A program made the translations under genes and the position numbers. From contig CBDEVU010000018.1 in assembly GCA_965243715.1 (NCBI GenBank), forward strand, positions 151,858-215,857: a DNA stretch of 64,000 bases, read 5' to 3'. This stretch comes from UBA11606 sp965243715 (GTDB taxonomy: Bacteria; Actinomycetota; Acidimicrobiia; Acidimicrobiales; Aldehydirespiratoraceae). The notes beneath the pieces were generated by a model, which did no database searches, was not told where the DNA came from, and saw only the letters and a program-made list of their open reading frames with translations. This document shows positions 51,896 through 62,200 of the stretch, in pieces (within the stretch, counting starts at the first letter, position 1; each line of letters opens with the position of its first letter).

Positions 51896-53193
51896 GCAAC
51901 GCCCGCGGCCTGGTTCAGTGGGTTCATTCCCGGACAACCCTTGGCCCGCTCCGGAATCTCCCCGTAGTCGATTGGTGTCGCCACCTCGGCTTTGGTTGGG
52001 CAGTATTGCTCGGCCAGCGGGCGCAGGGCTTCAAGGTCAAAGTTGTACACCTTGGCCACGTTAGTGGTGAGCAACTTGGTGGTCTCGGCCTCGGTGAAAC
52101 GCGAGAACGTAAGGCGTAGATGCTCGCGGGTGTGCGGATGCGAACCTTCGATGTGGGGATAGTCCGAACCCCACATGATGCGATCGAGGCCAACCCGGCG
52201 GGCGATCTCGGTCTCGGAGGGGCGCAGAAAAGATGCGCCGATGTAGCACTGGCGATCGAAATACTCGCGGGGCTTGAGCGACATGCTCGACACGGCCTGG
52301 CCCCCGAAGATCGATTCAGAACCATAGGTCGAGTACTTCATCCGGTGATAGAAACTGTCGAGTCGGTCCAGCGTGTCTGGAACCCACGCCGTGCCGGTTT
52401 CGGTGACCACATAGTTGAGGTTGGGATAGCGCTCAAAGACGCCGGAGAACATGAGGTGCCATAGGGCACGCTGCGTCCACCAGGTGACCTCCAACATGAA
52501 CATGGCGAGCGACGACGGGAAGTGGTTGCCGAAGTTCGGGGCCGCCCCGCCCGCGTGGTGGTTGAGCGGTAGGCCGTGGTCAGCCGCGGCGGCCCAGATC
52601 GGCTCGTATTGCGCGCTGTAGAGCGGTTCGAAAGGAGAGTCAGGGGGCGCCCCCGGTACGAGAACCCCACCGCGGAGACCGTGTGCCGCCGCCCATTCGA
52701 TTTCTTTGACCGACCCTTCGACATCGCCGAGGAAGATTTGGAAGATTCCGGCTCGGCGCTCTGGGGCTTGGGCCACGAAGTCGGCCAGCCAGCGATTGTG
52801 GGCCCTGAGGCCAGCCCAGCGATGCTCAAAGTTGTCGGTGTAGGCGGGGGTTTCAAACGAACTGGCCGACGGCGGGGCGAATGGCGGTTGGGTGTTGGGG
52901 AACAACACGGTGGCAATAATGCCGTCCTCTTGTTGTTCTCGGAGTCGACGCGGACTCGACCAGTTGCGGTCGCCGAACTCGTCGGGGTCACCGTCGACTC
53001 CCACCTCGAGCGGCGACCGTGCCATGTCTTTGAACATTTCTTTTTGGCGGGCCACTCCGGCTTCAAGTTCGTCGGCCCAGCGATCGAAGTCTTGGTGGTA
53101 TTTGGACTCAAGGTATTGCTTGTAGGCGCGTCCGTCGGCGCCGCAGTGGGCATCTGCACTAATAACGATGTGGTGTTTGGATCTGCTGCTCAC
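51892..53193 (-). CDS. Amidohydrolase-2 family metal-dependent hydrolase/decarboxylase
   Basis: 433 residues. TIM-barrel with N-terminal HIVISADAHCGADG, metal/active-site His regions LPLNHHAGGAAPNFG and C-terminal IMWGSDYPHIEGSHPHTRE. Relatives include ACMSD-like decarboxylases and hydrolases of aromatic or polyketide compounds. In one unit with the SDR. Exact substrate unknown. Confidence 0.87.
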   Translation of the reverse strand: MSSRSKHHIVISADAHCGADGRAYKQYLESKYHQDFDRWADELEAGVARQKEMFKDMARSPLEVGVDGDPDEFGDRNWSSPRRLREQQEDGIIATVLFPNTQPPFAPPSASSFETPAYTDNFEHRWAGLRAHNRWLADFVAQAPERRAGIFQIFLGDVEGSVKEIEWAAAHGLRGGVLVPGAPPDSPFEPLYSAQYEPIWAAAADHGLPLNHHAGGAAPNFGNHFPSSLAMFMLEVTWWTQRALWHLMFSGVFERYPNLNYVVTETGTAWVPDTLDRLDSFYHRMKYSTYGSESIFGGQAVSSMSLKPREYFDRQCYIGASFLRPSETEIARRVGLDRIMWGSDYPHIEGSHPHTREHLRLTFSRFTEAETTKLLTTNVAKVYNFDLEALRPLAEQYCPTKAEVATPIDYGEIPERAKGCPGMNPLNQAAGVA

Positions 53194-53237
53194 GTCTATA
53201 ACTGTCGCCCCTTGCGAGGGCCGCGTGCAAGACCGAG

Positions 53238-53495
53238 TTAGCCTGCGGGTTCGGTATCGACGACGGCCTTCACCAAAGTGATCGCGTCGCGGTTGCCTAA
53301 CTCAAGGCATTTTCCTAGGCAACGGATGCGGTCGCTGGCCGTGGTGGGGTGGAGGTTGGGCAAGAAGGCGTGGATGAGCGACGCCATCGACGCGCCGAAG
53401 GTCTGGCGTGCAAAGGCGAGCGCGACCCGCATGTGTTCGAAGTAGGTCTCGCCAGCCAAGTGCGGATGTTCGGTAAAGATCTTGGTCAACTTCAT
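53238..53495 (-). CDS. DUF6356-like small protein
   Basis: 85 residues. FTEHPHLAGETYFEHMRVAL and ASLIHAFLPNLHPTTASDRI match a small family of unknown function with the H-P-x-x-x-G-E-T-Y-x-E-H opening. One hydrophobic helix. Located 44 bp upstream of the amidohydrolase on the same strand, and divergent from the Lrp-type regulator across an A+T-rich spacer. Confidence 0.72.
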   Translation of the reverse strand: MKLTKIFTEHPHLAGETYFEHMRVALAFARQTFGASMASLIHAFLPNLHPTTASDRIRCLGKCLELGNRDAITLVKAVVDTEPAG

Positions 53496-53609
53496 AGTGA
53501 CGATCTTACGGGAAATGGGCTAGAAGAACCGGGTAAATATTAGCTATTAGGGGCAAAAAACTAGTATGAAAACCTAGTATTCTCTGATATTGGCCACTAT
53601 ATTTCTATT

Positions 53610-54071
53610 GTGGATGAAGTTGATCGGGAAATTGTGCGTTTGCTCCAAGAGGACGCCAGCTTGACGGCCCGCGAACTAGCCGACCATGTGGGATTGACGG
53701 CCACGCCGTGTTGGCGGCGGGTGCGAATCCTAGAGGACGAAGGGATCATTACTGGCCGAGTCGCGCTCGTAGACCCGCGCCGGGTCGGCCTTGATGTCAC
53801 GGTTTTGGTCCATATCCGCACCAACGACCATAGCGCGTCGTGGCTCAACTCGTTTTCCGCCGGTGTTGTGCAGTTGCCCGAGATTGTTGAGGCCTACCGC
53901 ACCAGTGGGGAGATCGACTACACGCTCAAGGTAGTTGTTCCTTCGATCGAGGCTTACGACGACTTCTACAAGCGACTCATTACTAAGGTAGATCTATACG
54001 ACGTTCGCAGTGTTTTTGTGATGGAAGTCATGAAGCACACCACCGCTTTGCCCCTCGATCATGTCCGGTAG
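53610..54071 (+). CDS. Lrp/AsnC-family transcriptional regulator
   Basis: 153 residues from GTG. N-terminal helix-turn-helix (DREIVRLLQEDASLTARELA, GLTATPCWRRVRILEDEGII) and C-terminal RAM ligand domain (VVQLPEIVEAYRTSGEIDYT). Seven bp before an F420-type oxidoreductase gene, so probably controls this catabolic unit and perhaps the divergent genes. A CTAGTAT direct repeat lies in the A+T-rich spacer upstream (~53,560-53,580). Confidence 0.93.
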   Translation: MDEVDREIVRLLQEDASLTARELADHVGLTATPCWRRVRILEDEGIITGRVALVDPRRVGLDVTVLVHIRTNDHSASWLNSFSAGVVQLPEIVEAYRTSGEIDYTLKVVVPSIEAYDDFYKRLITKVDLYDVRSVFVMEVMKHTTALPLDHVR

Positions 54072-54078
54072 GTAACTT

Positions 54079-55032
54079 ATGGCCGCTATTACCGCTAAAG
54101 GAGGTTGGGCCTTTGGGGTCCAACTCCCTGTCCAGACCCTTTCTCGAACGCTGGTCGACCCTTGGGAAGATAAGGCCACGGTCGATGATCTGGTCTCAAT
54201 AGCTCAACGCTGCGACCAATTGGGATACGACTTCATCGGTGTGTGCGACCACGTGGCGATCCCGAACAATGACTACGCGGCGAAGATGACCACAACATGG
54301 TACGACACGGTCGCCACGCTGGCCTACCTCGCCGCTCACACCACTAAGACGCACCTGTTGTCGTCAGTGTGGATTGCCAGCTATCGACATCCACTGCAAA
54401 CGGCGAAAGCGTTTGGCACGCTCGATCATCTTTCGGGCGGGCGAGCCATTCTCGGAGTCGGCGCGGGTCACGTGGAGGCCGAGTTCGACGCTCTAGGGAT
54501 TGACTTTGCTACTCGGGGGAAACGACTCGACGAAACCCTTGCCGCGGTGCGAGGGGCTTTCAGTGACCCCTACGTGTCGCATCACGGTGATTTCTTTTCC
54601 TACGCCGACGTAGGGGTCGCGCCGCCACCGGTTCGCGATCTGCCGATTTGGGTGGGAGGTGCGGGTAAGGCGGCGTGGCGTCGAACGGGTCGAGTGGGTG
54701 ACGGTTACATTCCCATGGGCCTCCCCAAGGAGCAGTACCCGCAAGCAATCTCGATCATGGCGGAGGCGGCGGTGGGTGCGGGTCGAGTCGCCCCGGCGCT
54801 CGACATTGGGTATATGCCCCCGTGGGGTTACCTCCTCGGTGATCCGCCCGACGGCATCGGCCTGCACTGGCTCCAAGGTGGGATTGTCGGATTGGCGGCC
54901 GATATCCGAACCGCCCGTGAGTTGGGCGCCAACGTGATGCACCTCAAGTTCCGCGCCCGTGACAGGGCCGAATACGAAGACAACTTGGCCGCCTTCGCCG
55001 AACAGGTCGTCCCTCTCGTGAATGAGGGCTGA
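54079..55032 (+). CDS. Luciferase-like (F420-type) oxidoreductase
   Basis: 317 residues, TIM-barrel luciferase-like monooxygenase fold. GYDFIGVCDHVAIPN, TLDHLSGGRAILGVGAGHVE and DLPIWVGGAGKAAWRRTGR are typical of actinobacterial F420-dependent members. Cofactor choice (F420 or FMN) is inferred. Lies in a plus-strand unit with the Lrp regulator and the following amidohydrolase. Confidence 0.9.
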   Translation: MAAITAKGGWAFGVQLPVQTLSRTLVDPWEDKATVDDLVSIAQRCDQLGYDFIGVCDHVAIPNNDYAAKMTTTWYDTVATLAYLAAHTTKTHLLSSVWIASYRHPLQTAKAFGTLDHLSGGRAILGVGAGHVEAEFDALGIDFATRGKRLDETLAAVRGAFSDPYVSHHGDFFSYADVGVAPPPVRDLPIWVGGAGKAAWRRTGRVGDGYIPMGLPKEQYPQAISIMAEAAVGAGRVAPALDIGYMPPWGYLLGDPPDGIGLHWLQGGIVGLAADIRTARELGANVMHLKFRARDRAEYEDNLAAFAEQVVPLVNEG

Positions 55033-55082
55033 ACTGAACCACGATTGCCGCGCCACTCCTTCGGCGTCTAGCGTAAAGCACT

Positions 55083-56153
55083 ATGGCTGGCCCCGCGATC
55101 ATCGATCCACACGTTCATTACTGGGATCCCGGGACGACACCGCATCAGGTCACGCCCCTCGTTAAACTCTTTGGCCGCTGGCCCAAATTGCTCGAGCGGA
55201 TGGTTCGCCGGGCCACTCCCACGCCATTGGTCGATTTCGTGGGCCCGCCCGATCACGTGCTCAATGCTCACCTGCCCGCTACCTTTTTGGCCTCCACCGG
55301 TCATCACGACGTTCGCGGGATCGTCCACGTTGAAGCGGGCTGGCACGGACGGGGCCGAGTCGCGGTCGCAGGGGAGACTCTGTGGCTTGACCAACTCGAC
55401 CCGCCCCCGCTGGCGATCATTGGTCGGGCCAATCTCGCCAACTCCGCTGACCTCGAAGCGGTCCTTGATGCCCACTCACTGGCCAGCGGTCGCTTACGCG
55501 GCATTCGCCAATCCCTGAGTGCTCACCCGGCGCCTGGGGTTTACACGTGGGAGACCCCGGGGCTCATGGGCACCGACGATTTTGTGGCGGGATTCGCGTC
55601 GCTCGCCGAGCGGCAACTTTCGTTCGAAGCGTGGTGCTACTCGAACCAACTAGGCGAATTGGATGAACTGTTGGCGGCTGCTCCTTTCACTCGGGTAATG
55701 CTGGATCACTTGGCCACCCCGGTCGGTTTAGCGGGACCTTATGCTGGGGTTGGCAATACGCAGGCCGAACGCGATTCCATCAAGGCGCAGTGGCGTGAGG
55801 GACTCCAAGCGGTAGCCGCCCACTCCCAAGTACACGCCAAGCTCAGCGGCTTGCTGATGCCTGCTTGTGGGTTCGGCTTTGAGCATCGAGAAAAGCCGGT
55901 CAGCCATCAAGAGCTAGTAGACGCCATCGGCGGGCCCATCATGTTCGCTATCGAAACATTTGGGCCAGAGCGGTGCCTGTTTGCGAGCAACTTCCCGATG
56001 GATAAGGTTTCGGTGTCCTACGAAGCCCTATACGACGCGTACATTGCCATTGCCGCTAATGCGGGTCTAACTCCGGATCAACAACTTGCGCTGTTCGCCG
56101 ACAACGCGGCGGCGTTTTATCGGTTGGTGGACGACGAAAGCGGTCCGAGTTGA
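55083..56153 (+). CDS. Amidohydrolase (TIM-barrel, lactonase-like)
   Basis: 356 residues. Metal-binding H-x-H in IIDPHVHYWDPG, then GIVHVEAGW, FTRVMLDHLATPVG and a C-terminal CLFASNFPMDKVS with the family Asp position replaced by Asn (usual form CLFGSDxP), a change also met in some members. Similar to 2-pyrone-4,6-dicarboxylate lactonase/fucono-lactonase-type proteins. Convergent with the next gene (3-bp gap). Confidence 0.87.
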   Translation: MAGPAIIDPHVHYWDPGTTPHQVTPLVKLFGRWPKLLERMVRRATPTPLVDFVGPPDHVLNAHLPATFLASTGHHDVRGIVHVEAGWHGRGRVAVAGETLWLDQLDPPPLAIIGRANLANSADLEAVLDAHSLASGRLRGIRQSLSAHPAPGVYTWETPGLMGTDDFVAGFASLAERQLSFEAWCYSNQLGELDELLAAAPFTRVMLDHLATPVGLAGPYAGVGNTQAERDSIKAQWREGLQAVAAHSQVHAKLSGLLMPACGFGFEHREKPVSHQELVDAIGGPIMFAIETFGPERCLFASNFPMDKVSVSYEALYDAYIAIAANAGLTPDQQLALFADNAAAFYRLVDDESGPS

Positions 56154-56156
56154 GGG

Positions 56157-57182
56157 CTATTTTGCCTTCAGGGAGTCCATTACCGAACGCCATTGGGAAA
56201 TCTCTGACTGCCCCGGAGCATAGAAGCTGAGGCGATCAACGATGTCGCCGTAGCGAGCGGTGAGTCCGGCCGCGACGCCGTCGGGTTCGGCCACCACGGC
56301 AAAGGTGTTGAGGATTTCGTCGTCGATGAGTTGGCCCATGCCGACCCAATCCCCCGATTTCGAGAGCTTATTGAGTTGGGGTTGTAGTCCGGTCCAGCCG
56401 TGGCGGTCGAACACTTTCGCGTAGGCCGGGGTTGAGCCGTAGAAGGCGATCTGTTGACGGGTCGCGTCCTCGGCGCGCTGCCTTTCTTCGTCGGTGTGGC
56501 CGGTCACGACAAAGAAGGGACCGGAGATCATGAAGTCAGCCATGGTCTTGCCCGCCCGTTCGCGACCCTCGGCGAGGTTCGGGAGGGTGACCTCTCGCAG
56601 GTACTTTTCCGTCGTAAAGCCGTGACAGATGAAGCCGTCGCAGACCTCACCCGCGGTTCGGGTCATTAGTTCGCCGACCCCGGCGAGCCAGATCTTGGGA
56701 ACCCCGAAATCCCCGAGGTCGGTCTTGTTCGGCGTGAAGAACGGGGTCATTAGCGTGTGGGTGTAGAAATCGCCGCGGAATTGAAGGGGTTCACCCGTGA
56801 GCCAGGTGGCCCAAATGGCGCGAATGGCGGAGATCATCTCCTTGGCACGGGCGGCCGGTTTGCTCCACTGCATGGAAAACCGCTTGGTGATGTGGGGCCG
56901 GATCTGAGTACCAAGGCCGAGGTTGAAGCGTCCCTTACTTAGCGCCTGTAGATCCCAGCCCAGGTTGGCCAAGAGCATCGGATTTCGGGCGAACGCCACG
57001 GCGATGGACGTGCCGAGTTCGAGGGTCTTGGTGTGCTCCGCGGCGAGGACTAATGGCAGGAACGGATCATGGCTAGTTTCCGCCGTCCAGACACCGTCGT
57101 AGCCCGCTGCCTCTTGGGCTTGGGCGTGGGCGACGATTGTTTCGATGTTGGGTGAAAGTCCGAGTCCGCCATCTACCTTCAT
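56157..57182 (-). CDS. Luciferase-like (F420-type) oxidoreductase
   Basis: 341 residues. GYDGVWTAETSHDPFLPLVL, GTSIAVAFARNPM, QALSKGRFNLGLGTQIRPH and KIWLAGVGELMTRTAGEVCD mark the TIGR03617-like F420 subgroup. Not close to the 54,079 paralogue. Co-directional with the MFS gene 14 bp upstream, which suggests uptake and oxidation of one compound. Confidence 0.9.
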   Translation of the reverse strand: MKVDGGLGLSPNIETIVAHAQAQEAAGYDGVWTAETSHDPFLPLVLAAEHTKTLELGTSIAVAFARNPMLLANLGWDLQALSKGRFNLGLGTQIRPHITKRFSMQWSKPAARAKEMISAIRAIWATWLTGEPLQFRGDFYTHTLMTPFFTPNKTDLGDFGVPKIWLAGVGELMTRTAGEVCDGFICHGFTTEKYLREVTLPNLAEGRERAGKTMADFMISGPFFVVTGHTDEERQRAEDATRQQIAFYGSTPAYAKVFDRHGWTGLQPQLNKLSKSGDWVGMGQLIDDEILNTFAVVAEPDGVAAGLTARYGDIVDRLSFYAPGQSEISQWRSVMDSLKAK

Positions 57183-57196
57183 ATCTGCTCCTTGGG

Positions 57197-58390
57197 TTAG
57201 TTGGATTCAATCACGCGTGTGCGGTTGCCGTGTAACCAGTAGTCGCGGGCGAGCCACATCGCAACGCTGATGAGTACTACCATCCCGACCGCCGCGGTGG
57301 TGTAGGCCGCCGCTCGGCCCTCCACCTCGTAAACCCCGCCGATAATAATCGCGGTAATACCCGCGGTGAGGGCCTGAGCGGCTCCGATCACGCCTTGCGC
57401 GCCTGCTTGGCGTTCCTCGGGAACGGCCATCGCTACCGCCACCCCGGACGAGGAGATGGTGAAACCGTCGAAGAGTGCGTGGATCATGGCCACGCCGAAG
57501 ATCCACGTTCCGGAGGGTAGTTGGCCATAGAGGAACATAAAAAGGGCACCGATCAACAGGCCCGGCCCGCCGATCCGGAAAGGCCCGAGGCGCTGGGCGA
57601 GGCGTCCGGAAAGGGGACCCAAGATTACCAGCGGGATAGCAAAGAAGGTAATGCCGAGGTTAGCCATCCAAGTTCTGGTCTCGAGGTCTTCGTGGACGAG
57701 ATCCCATAGCGCGTCGAATGCGCCGATCATCATAAACACCGCCGCGCCGAGGATGACCGCCCCCAACACTACGCGTGACTTCAGCAAGTCGAGCGCTAGT
57801 CGTTGCCCGCTTAAATCCACCTTCTCTTCTACCTCTACGCTCAACGCGAACGGGATACAGATAGCGGTGAGGGCACTCACGACAACGAAGGGCGCGGCTA
57901 GGCCGAATGGTTCAGCCAAAACCGCGGAGATGGCCGGGCCGAGAGCAAAGCCAAACACGTCAGAGGAGAGCAGTCGGCCTAACCCTTCGCCCAGATTGTC
58001 GGGGTCGCTGAGGATGACGATCCGCCGGATGGCGGGCAGGGCGGTACCAATGCCGAGCCCGGAAATGATCCGGCCCGAGAGGATCAGGACGAGCGAATCG
58101 CCAAATCCCATAAGTAACAAACCGGCAATGTTGGCGCACACCCCGATGAGGATCAACCGCCGGGCTAGGCCGCGATCGGCGAGCGGCGCAATGAAAATCT
58201 GAGATACAAAACCGGCCAGAAATCCGCTGCCGATGATGACGCCGATGGCGGTCTCGCTGATGCCGTAGTCGTCGCGGTAATCGCCAACGAGGGTGAAAAG
58301 TACGCCGTAACCCGCGGCGAGAGAGGCCGACAGGGCACCAAACACCCACGCCGTCGGCAGGTTATGAGAAAGCCAGCGATAGTGGGTCAC
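57197..58390 (-). CDS. MFS transporter (about 12 helices)
   Basis: 397 residues. Helix 1 WVFGALSASLAAGYGVLFTL, motif A FIAPLADRGLARRLILIG and the helix 4-5 region SGRIISGLGIGTALPAIRR. First gene of a two-gene unit with the F420-type oxidoreductase. Substrate unknown. Confidence 0.88.
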   Translation of the reverse strand: MTHYRWLSHNLPTAWVFGALSASLAAGYGVLFTLVGDYRDDYGISETAIGVIIGSGFLAGFVSQIFIAPLADRGLARRLILIGVCANIAGLLLMGFGDSLVLILSGRIISGLGIGTALPAIRRIVILSDPDNLGEGLGRLLSSDVFGFALGPAISAVLAEPFGLAAPFVVVSALTAICIPFALSVEVEEKVDLSGQRLALDLLKSRVVLGAVILGAAVFMMIGAFDALWDLVHEDLETRTWMANLGITFFAIPLVILGPLSGRLAQRLGPFRIGGPGLLIGALFMFLYGQLPSGTWIFGVAMIHALFDGFTISSSGVAVAMAVPEERQAGAQGVIGAAQALTAGITAIIIGGVYEVEGRAAAYTTAAVGMVVLISVAMWLARDYWLHGNRTRVIESN

Positions 58391-58436
58391 CCCGAAAATC
58401 CTCTCATCGAGTTATTTAAGACTCGGCGGGGGAGTC

Positions 58437-59162
58437 TCAGGGTTGGTTTCGTGCTCGGAACTGACCTGGAGTATCGCCGCTGAACCGAGCAAAAGCTCGG
58501 GTCAGACCCGCTTGATCGTAGAATCCGCTTCGGGCCGCCACGGTAGCTAGCGGCAGATCAGTGGTGGCTAGGAGTTCGCTAGCCCGGTCAACTCGGGCCC
58601 GGGTCACATACTTGGCCGCTGAGGTCCCGAAGGCATTTCTCATCCGCCGTTCCAATTGGGAAGTCGAACACTGAGCCACGGCCGCGAGGTTGGCCACCCG
58701 GATGGGTTCGTTGAGATAATCGCGCACATAGGCAACGACTCTCGTGAGGGAGTGGGCGGCCACGTAGTCGTCACTTGGAGTGGAAAGGTCGCGACTGACG
58801 CTGACTAGCCCAACGGGCATCCGGTGCGCCGTGGCGGAGGCCACTGGGAGTTTCGTGGTGAGATACCAACCCAATGAGCCATCGACGCGGCGGATGAGTT
58901 CCATCTCGTCTCGCAGCGCTCGACCGGTGGCGAAAACCCGCTGGTCTTGGGCTTCGTAGCGGTTCGCCTGCGGCGCGGAGAAAAGGTCCGTGGCGCGAAA
59001 ACCAATGACTTGGCGTTTGCTGGTCTGACCGGTACGGCGAACGAACGCGGTGTTGGCCTCGACGTAACGGCCTTCGTCATTCTTCGCGCAGAAGATGACC
59101 TCCACCAGCGCGTCAAAGAGTCTCACGAGTTCGGTTTGGCACGAAAATGGGCTAGACGCCAT
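58437..59162 (-). CDS. PAS-domain AraC-family transcriptional regulator
   Basis: 241 residues. Residues ~10-125 are a PAS sensor (LFDALVEVIFCAKNDEGRYV, FVRRTGQTSKRQVIGFRATD). Residues ~140-241 are the double helix-turn-helix of AraC/XylS (IRVANLAAVAQCSTSQLERR, ATVAARSGFYDQAGLTRAFA). Divergent from putA with 87 bp between starts, so it likely senses a metabolite and controls proline use. Confidence 0.87.
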   Translation of the reverse strand: MASSPFSCQTELVRLFDALVEVIFCAKNDEGRYVEANTAFVRRTGQTSKRQVIGFRATDLFSAPQANRYEAQDQRVFATGRALRDEMELIRRVDGSLGWYLTTKLPVASATAHRMPVGLVSVSRDLSTPSDDYVAAHSLTRVVAYVRDYLNEPIRVANLAAVAQCSTSQLERRMRNAFGTSAAKYVTRARVDRASELLATTDLPLATVAARSGFYDQAGLTRAFARFSGDTPGQFRARNQP

Positions 59163-59249
59163 GAGGACTGACCGTAGTTGGCTGATCGGCGCATGATCGC
59201 CGGTGCGAAATGCCTATACCAACGCCGTGACGTTGCCCACACTGGTGCT

Positions 59250-62200
59250 ATGGAACCCGAAGCAACGACCCTCGATCCCTTTGCCGCGCTCGCTGACTCG
59301 GCGGTAGCACTCGTTGAATCGTGGGTAACCCAAGCGGCGGCCAACGAAAGAGCTACCGAACGTCGAGCGACGAAGCGACTGGCGGGCGTGGTGGTCGAAC
59401 CCGCTGGCGTCGCTTTCGCCATGCGATTCGTAGATCGGGTGATTCGCCCCGACGATCCCTCGGTGGGGGCTCAGCAACTACAGGCGCTGGTGGCCCAAAC
59501 CGCCCTGCCAGCCTTTCTTAGCCCGCTTGATCGCATGCTCCTGCGGATAGGGGGGAGGTTGGGCCCTCGCCTGCCGAAGGTGGTGATGCCGCTCGCCATT
59601 CGTCGGATACGGACGCTCGTCGGCCACTTGCTCGTCGACGCCAATCCCGCGAACCTGGCGGCTCATCTGGCGACACGTCGAGGCGAGGGATATTCGACCA
59701 ACGTCAATCTGCTCGGGGAGGCTGTCCTAGGCAAAGACGAGGCCGATCGCCGTCACGCCGAAGCCCTCGACCTTCTCGGCCACGTTGACATCGACTACGT
59801 GTCGGTGAAGGTCTCATCAATCGTCGCGCAACTCAACTACTGGGACGAAGAGGGAAGCACTCAGCGTGTTATTGACCGTCTTCGTCCGCTGTATGAGCGA
59901 GCCGCGGCCTCCAGTCCGCCGACGTTTATCAACTTGGACATGGAGGAGTATCACGACTTGGAGTTGACCATGCGGGCGTTTACGACGCTGCTTTCGGAGC
60001 CCGAGTTGCACGGGATTGATGCGGGCATCGTCTTGCAGGCGTACCTACCTGACTCTCTTGACGCGCTTAAGGAACTGGTGGAATGGGCCGACCGTCGCCG
60101 CTGCCGATTCGGCGACTCGGCCGGGACGGTCAAAATCCGCTTGGTGAAGGGCGCCAACCTGGCCATGGAACGAGTCGACGCTGCCCTACACGGCTGGGAG
60201 CAAGCGCCGTACGCCACCAAGGCGGAAGTGGACGCCAACTACAAACGCTGCATCGACTGGGCCTTCACCGACGCCAACCTGGCTTCCGTTCGGATAGGCA
60301 TCGCCAGCCACAACCTTTTCGATGTTGCTTTGGCTTACCTACTTGCCGAGGAGCGCAACGTGGTTGAGCGGGTCGAGTTCGAGATGCTCGAAGGAATGGC
60401 GCCGACGTATGCCCGAACGGTTCGTGACGCGGCGAACGGGTTGTTGCTGTACACACCGGTGGTGGCGGCCGCCAACTTCGATGTGGCCATCAGCTACCTG
60501 TTTCGTCGCCTCGAAGAGAACGCCGCGGATGACAATTTTATTCGCCACCTTTTTGACCTCGCCTCTGACCCCAGTGCCTCTGACCCAGGTGCCTCTGACC
60601 CAGGTGCCTCTGACCCAGGTGCCTCTGACCCAGGTGCCTTCGCTCGTGAGGCGCAGAAGTTTCGCGCCGCGGTGGCGTCTCGAAACAGCGTCTCGGTTGG
60701 CTCGCGGCGCGCCCTGCCCCCATCTCGGGTTGGTGAGGCGGGCGGGTTTGTCAACCAACCCGACACCGACCCCGCCCGAGCCGAGAATCGTCGCTGGGCG
60801 GCGCGGGTTTTGGCCCGACCGCGGCAAGTTCCAGCGGTGCCGTTGGTTACCAATAGCCGAGAAATCGATGACGCGGTGCGGGCGGCGCAGCGGGCCCAAG
60901 GGGAGTGGGCGAGTCGATCCCCCGTGGCGCGCGCTGAGGCTTTGGCGGAGGCGGGCGATGAGCTCGCTCGGCGGCGGGGTGACCTCATAGCGGCGGCCGT
61001 CGCCGAAGGCAACAAGACCTTCGTCCAAGCCGATGTTGAGGTCTCCGAGGCCGTCGATTTCGCCCGCTACTACGCCACCCGAGTGGCCGCGGTGACCTCC
61101 CCGTTCGCGCGCTTCGAGCCCTTTGGGGTGGTGGCGGTGATTCCGCCCTGGAACTTTCCCATCGCCATACCGGCCGGTGGTGTGCTGGCTTCGCTCGCGG
61201 CGGGAAATGCGGCGATTCTCAAACCCGCGCCGCAAGTCCCCCGCTGTGCCGAAATCATCGCCGAGTGTGTCGCTACCGCCACCGGTCGGCCCGCCCTCTC
61301 ACCGCTGCTACGAACCCCCGACAATGAACTGGGCCGCCATCTCATCACCCATCCAGCGGTCGACGCGGTGATTCTCACTGGTGCGCACGAGACGGCCGAG
61401 TTGTTTCGGTCGTGGCGGCCCGATCTGCGGATTTTCGCCGAAACTTCGGGCAAGAACGCGATCGTCATCACCCCGAACGCGGATATCGACCTCGCGGTGT
61501 CGGACCTCGTGCAATCGGCGTTTGGCCATAGTGGCCAGAAATGCTCCGCCGCTAGTCTGGCGATCTGCGTCGGCGACGTGTACGAATCGCCGCGCTTTCG
61601 TAACCAACTATCCGACGCCGTCTCGAGCCTCGCCGTTGGTCCCGCTCGTGACCTTGCCACGGTGATGGGACCCTTGATCGGCGCTCCCGAAGAGAAACTT
61701 CTCCGCGCCCTAGAGCGCCTCGACCCCGGCGAATCGTGGCTGATCGAACCGCGACGCCTCGGTGCTTCGCTGTGGAGTCCAGGCGTTCGCCTCGAGGTAC
61801 AACCGGGGAGTTGGTTTCACCATACCGAGTGCTTTGGACCTGTGCTGGGAGTGATGCGAGCCCGGAGCCTCGACGAGGCGCTGCAACTCCAGAACGCAAC
61901 CGCCTTCGGCCTCACGGGCGGTATCCATTCCCTCGACGACGGCGAGATTGAGCACTGGCTCGGACGCGTTGAGGTCGGCAATGCCTACGTAAACCGGACC
62001 ACGACCGGGGCCATTGTTGGCCGCCAACCGTTCGGGGGATGGAAACAATCAAGTATCGGACCCGGCGCCATGGCGGGCGGACCCAACTATGTGACCCAAC
62101 TCGGTCGCTGGACTCCGACGGTGCCTTGCTCACTCGACGAGGCCGCAGCCAGCGACGCCGCGGCGTGGGAATCTGAATTCGCCCTCCACCACGACCCTAG

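Noticed and set aside
60339..61235. 298-codon minus-strand frame within putA containing repeated GTWVR units
   Set aside because: The repeat is merely the antisense reading of the putA 15-bp repeat; no independent support.
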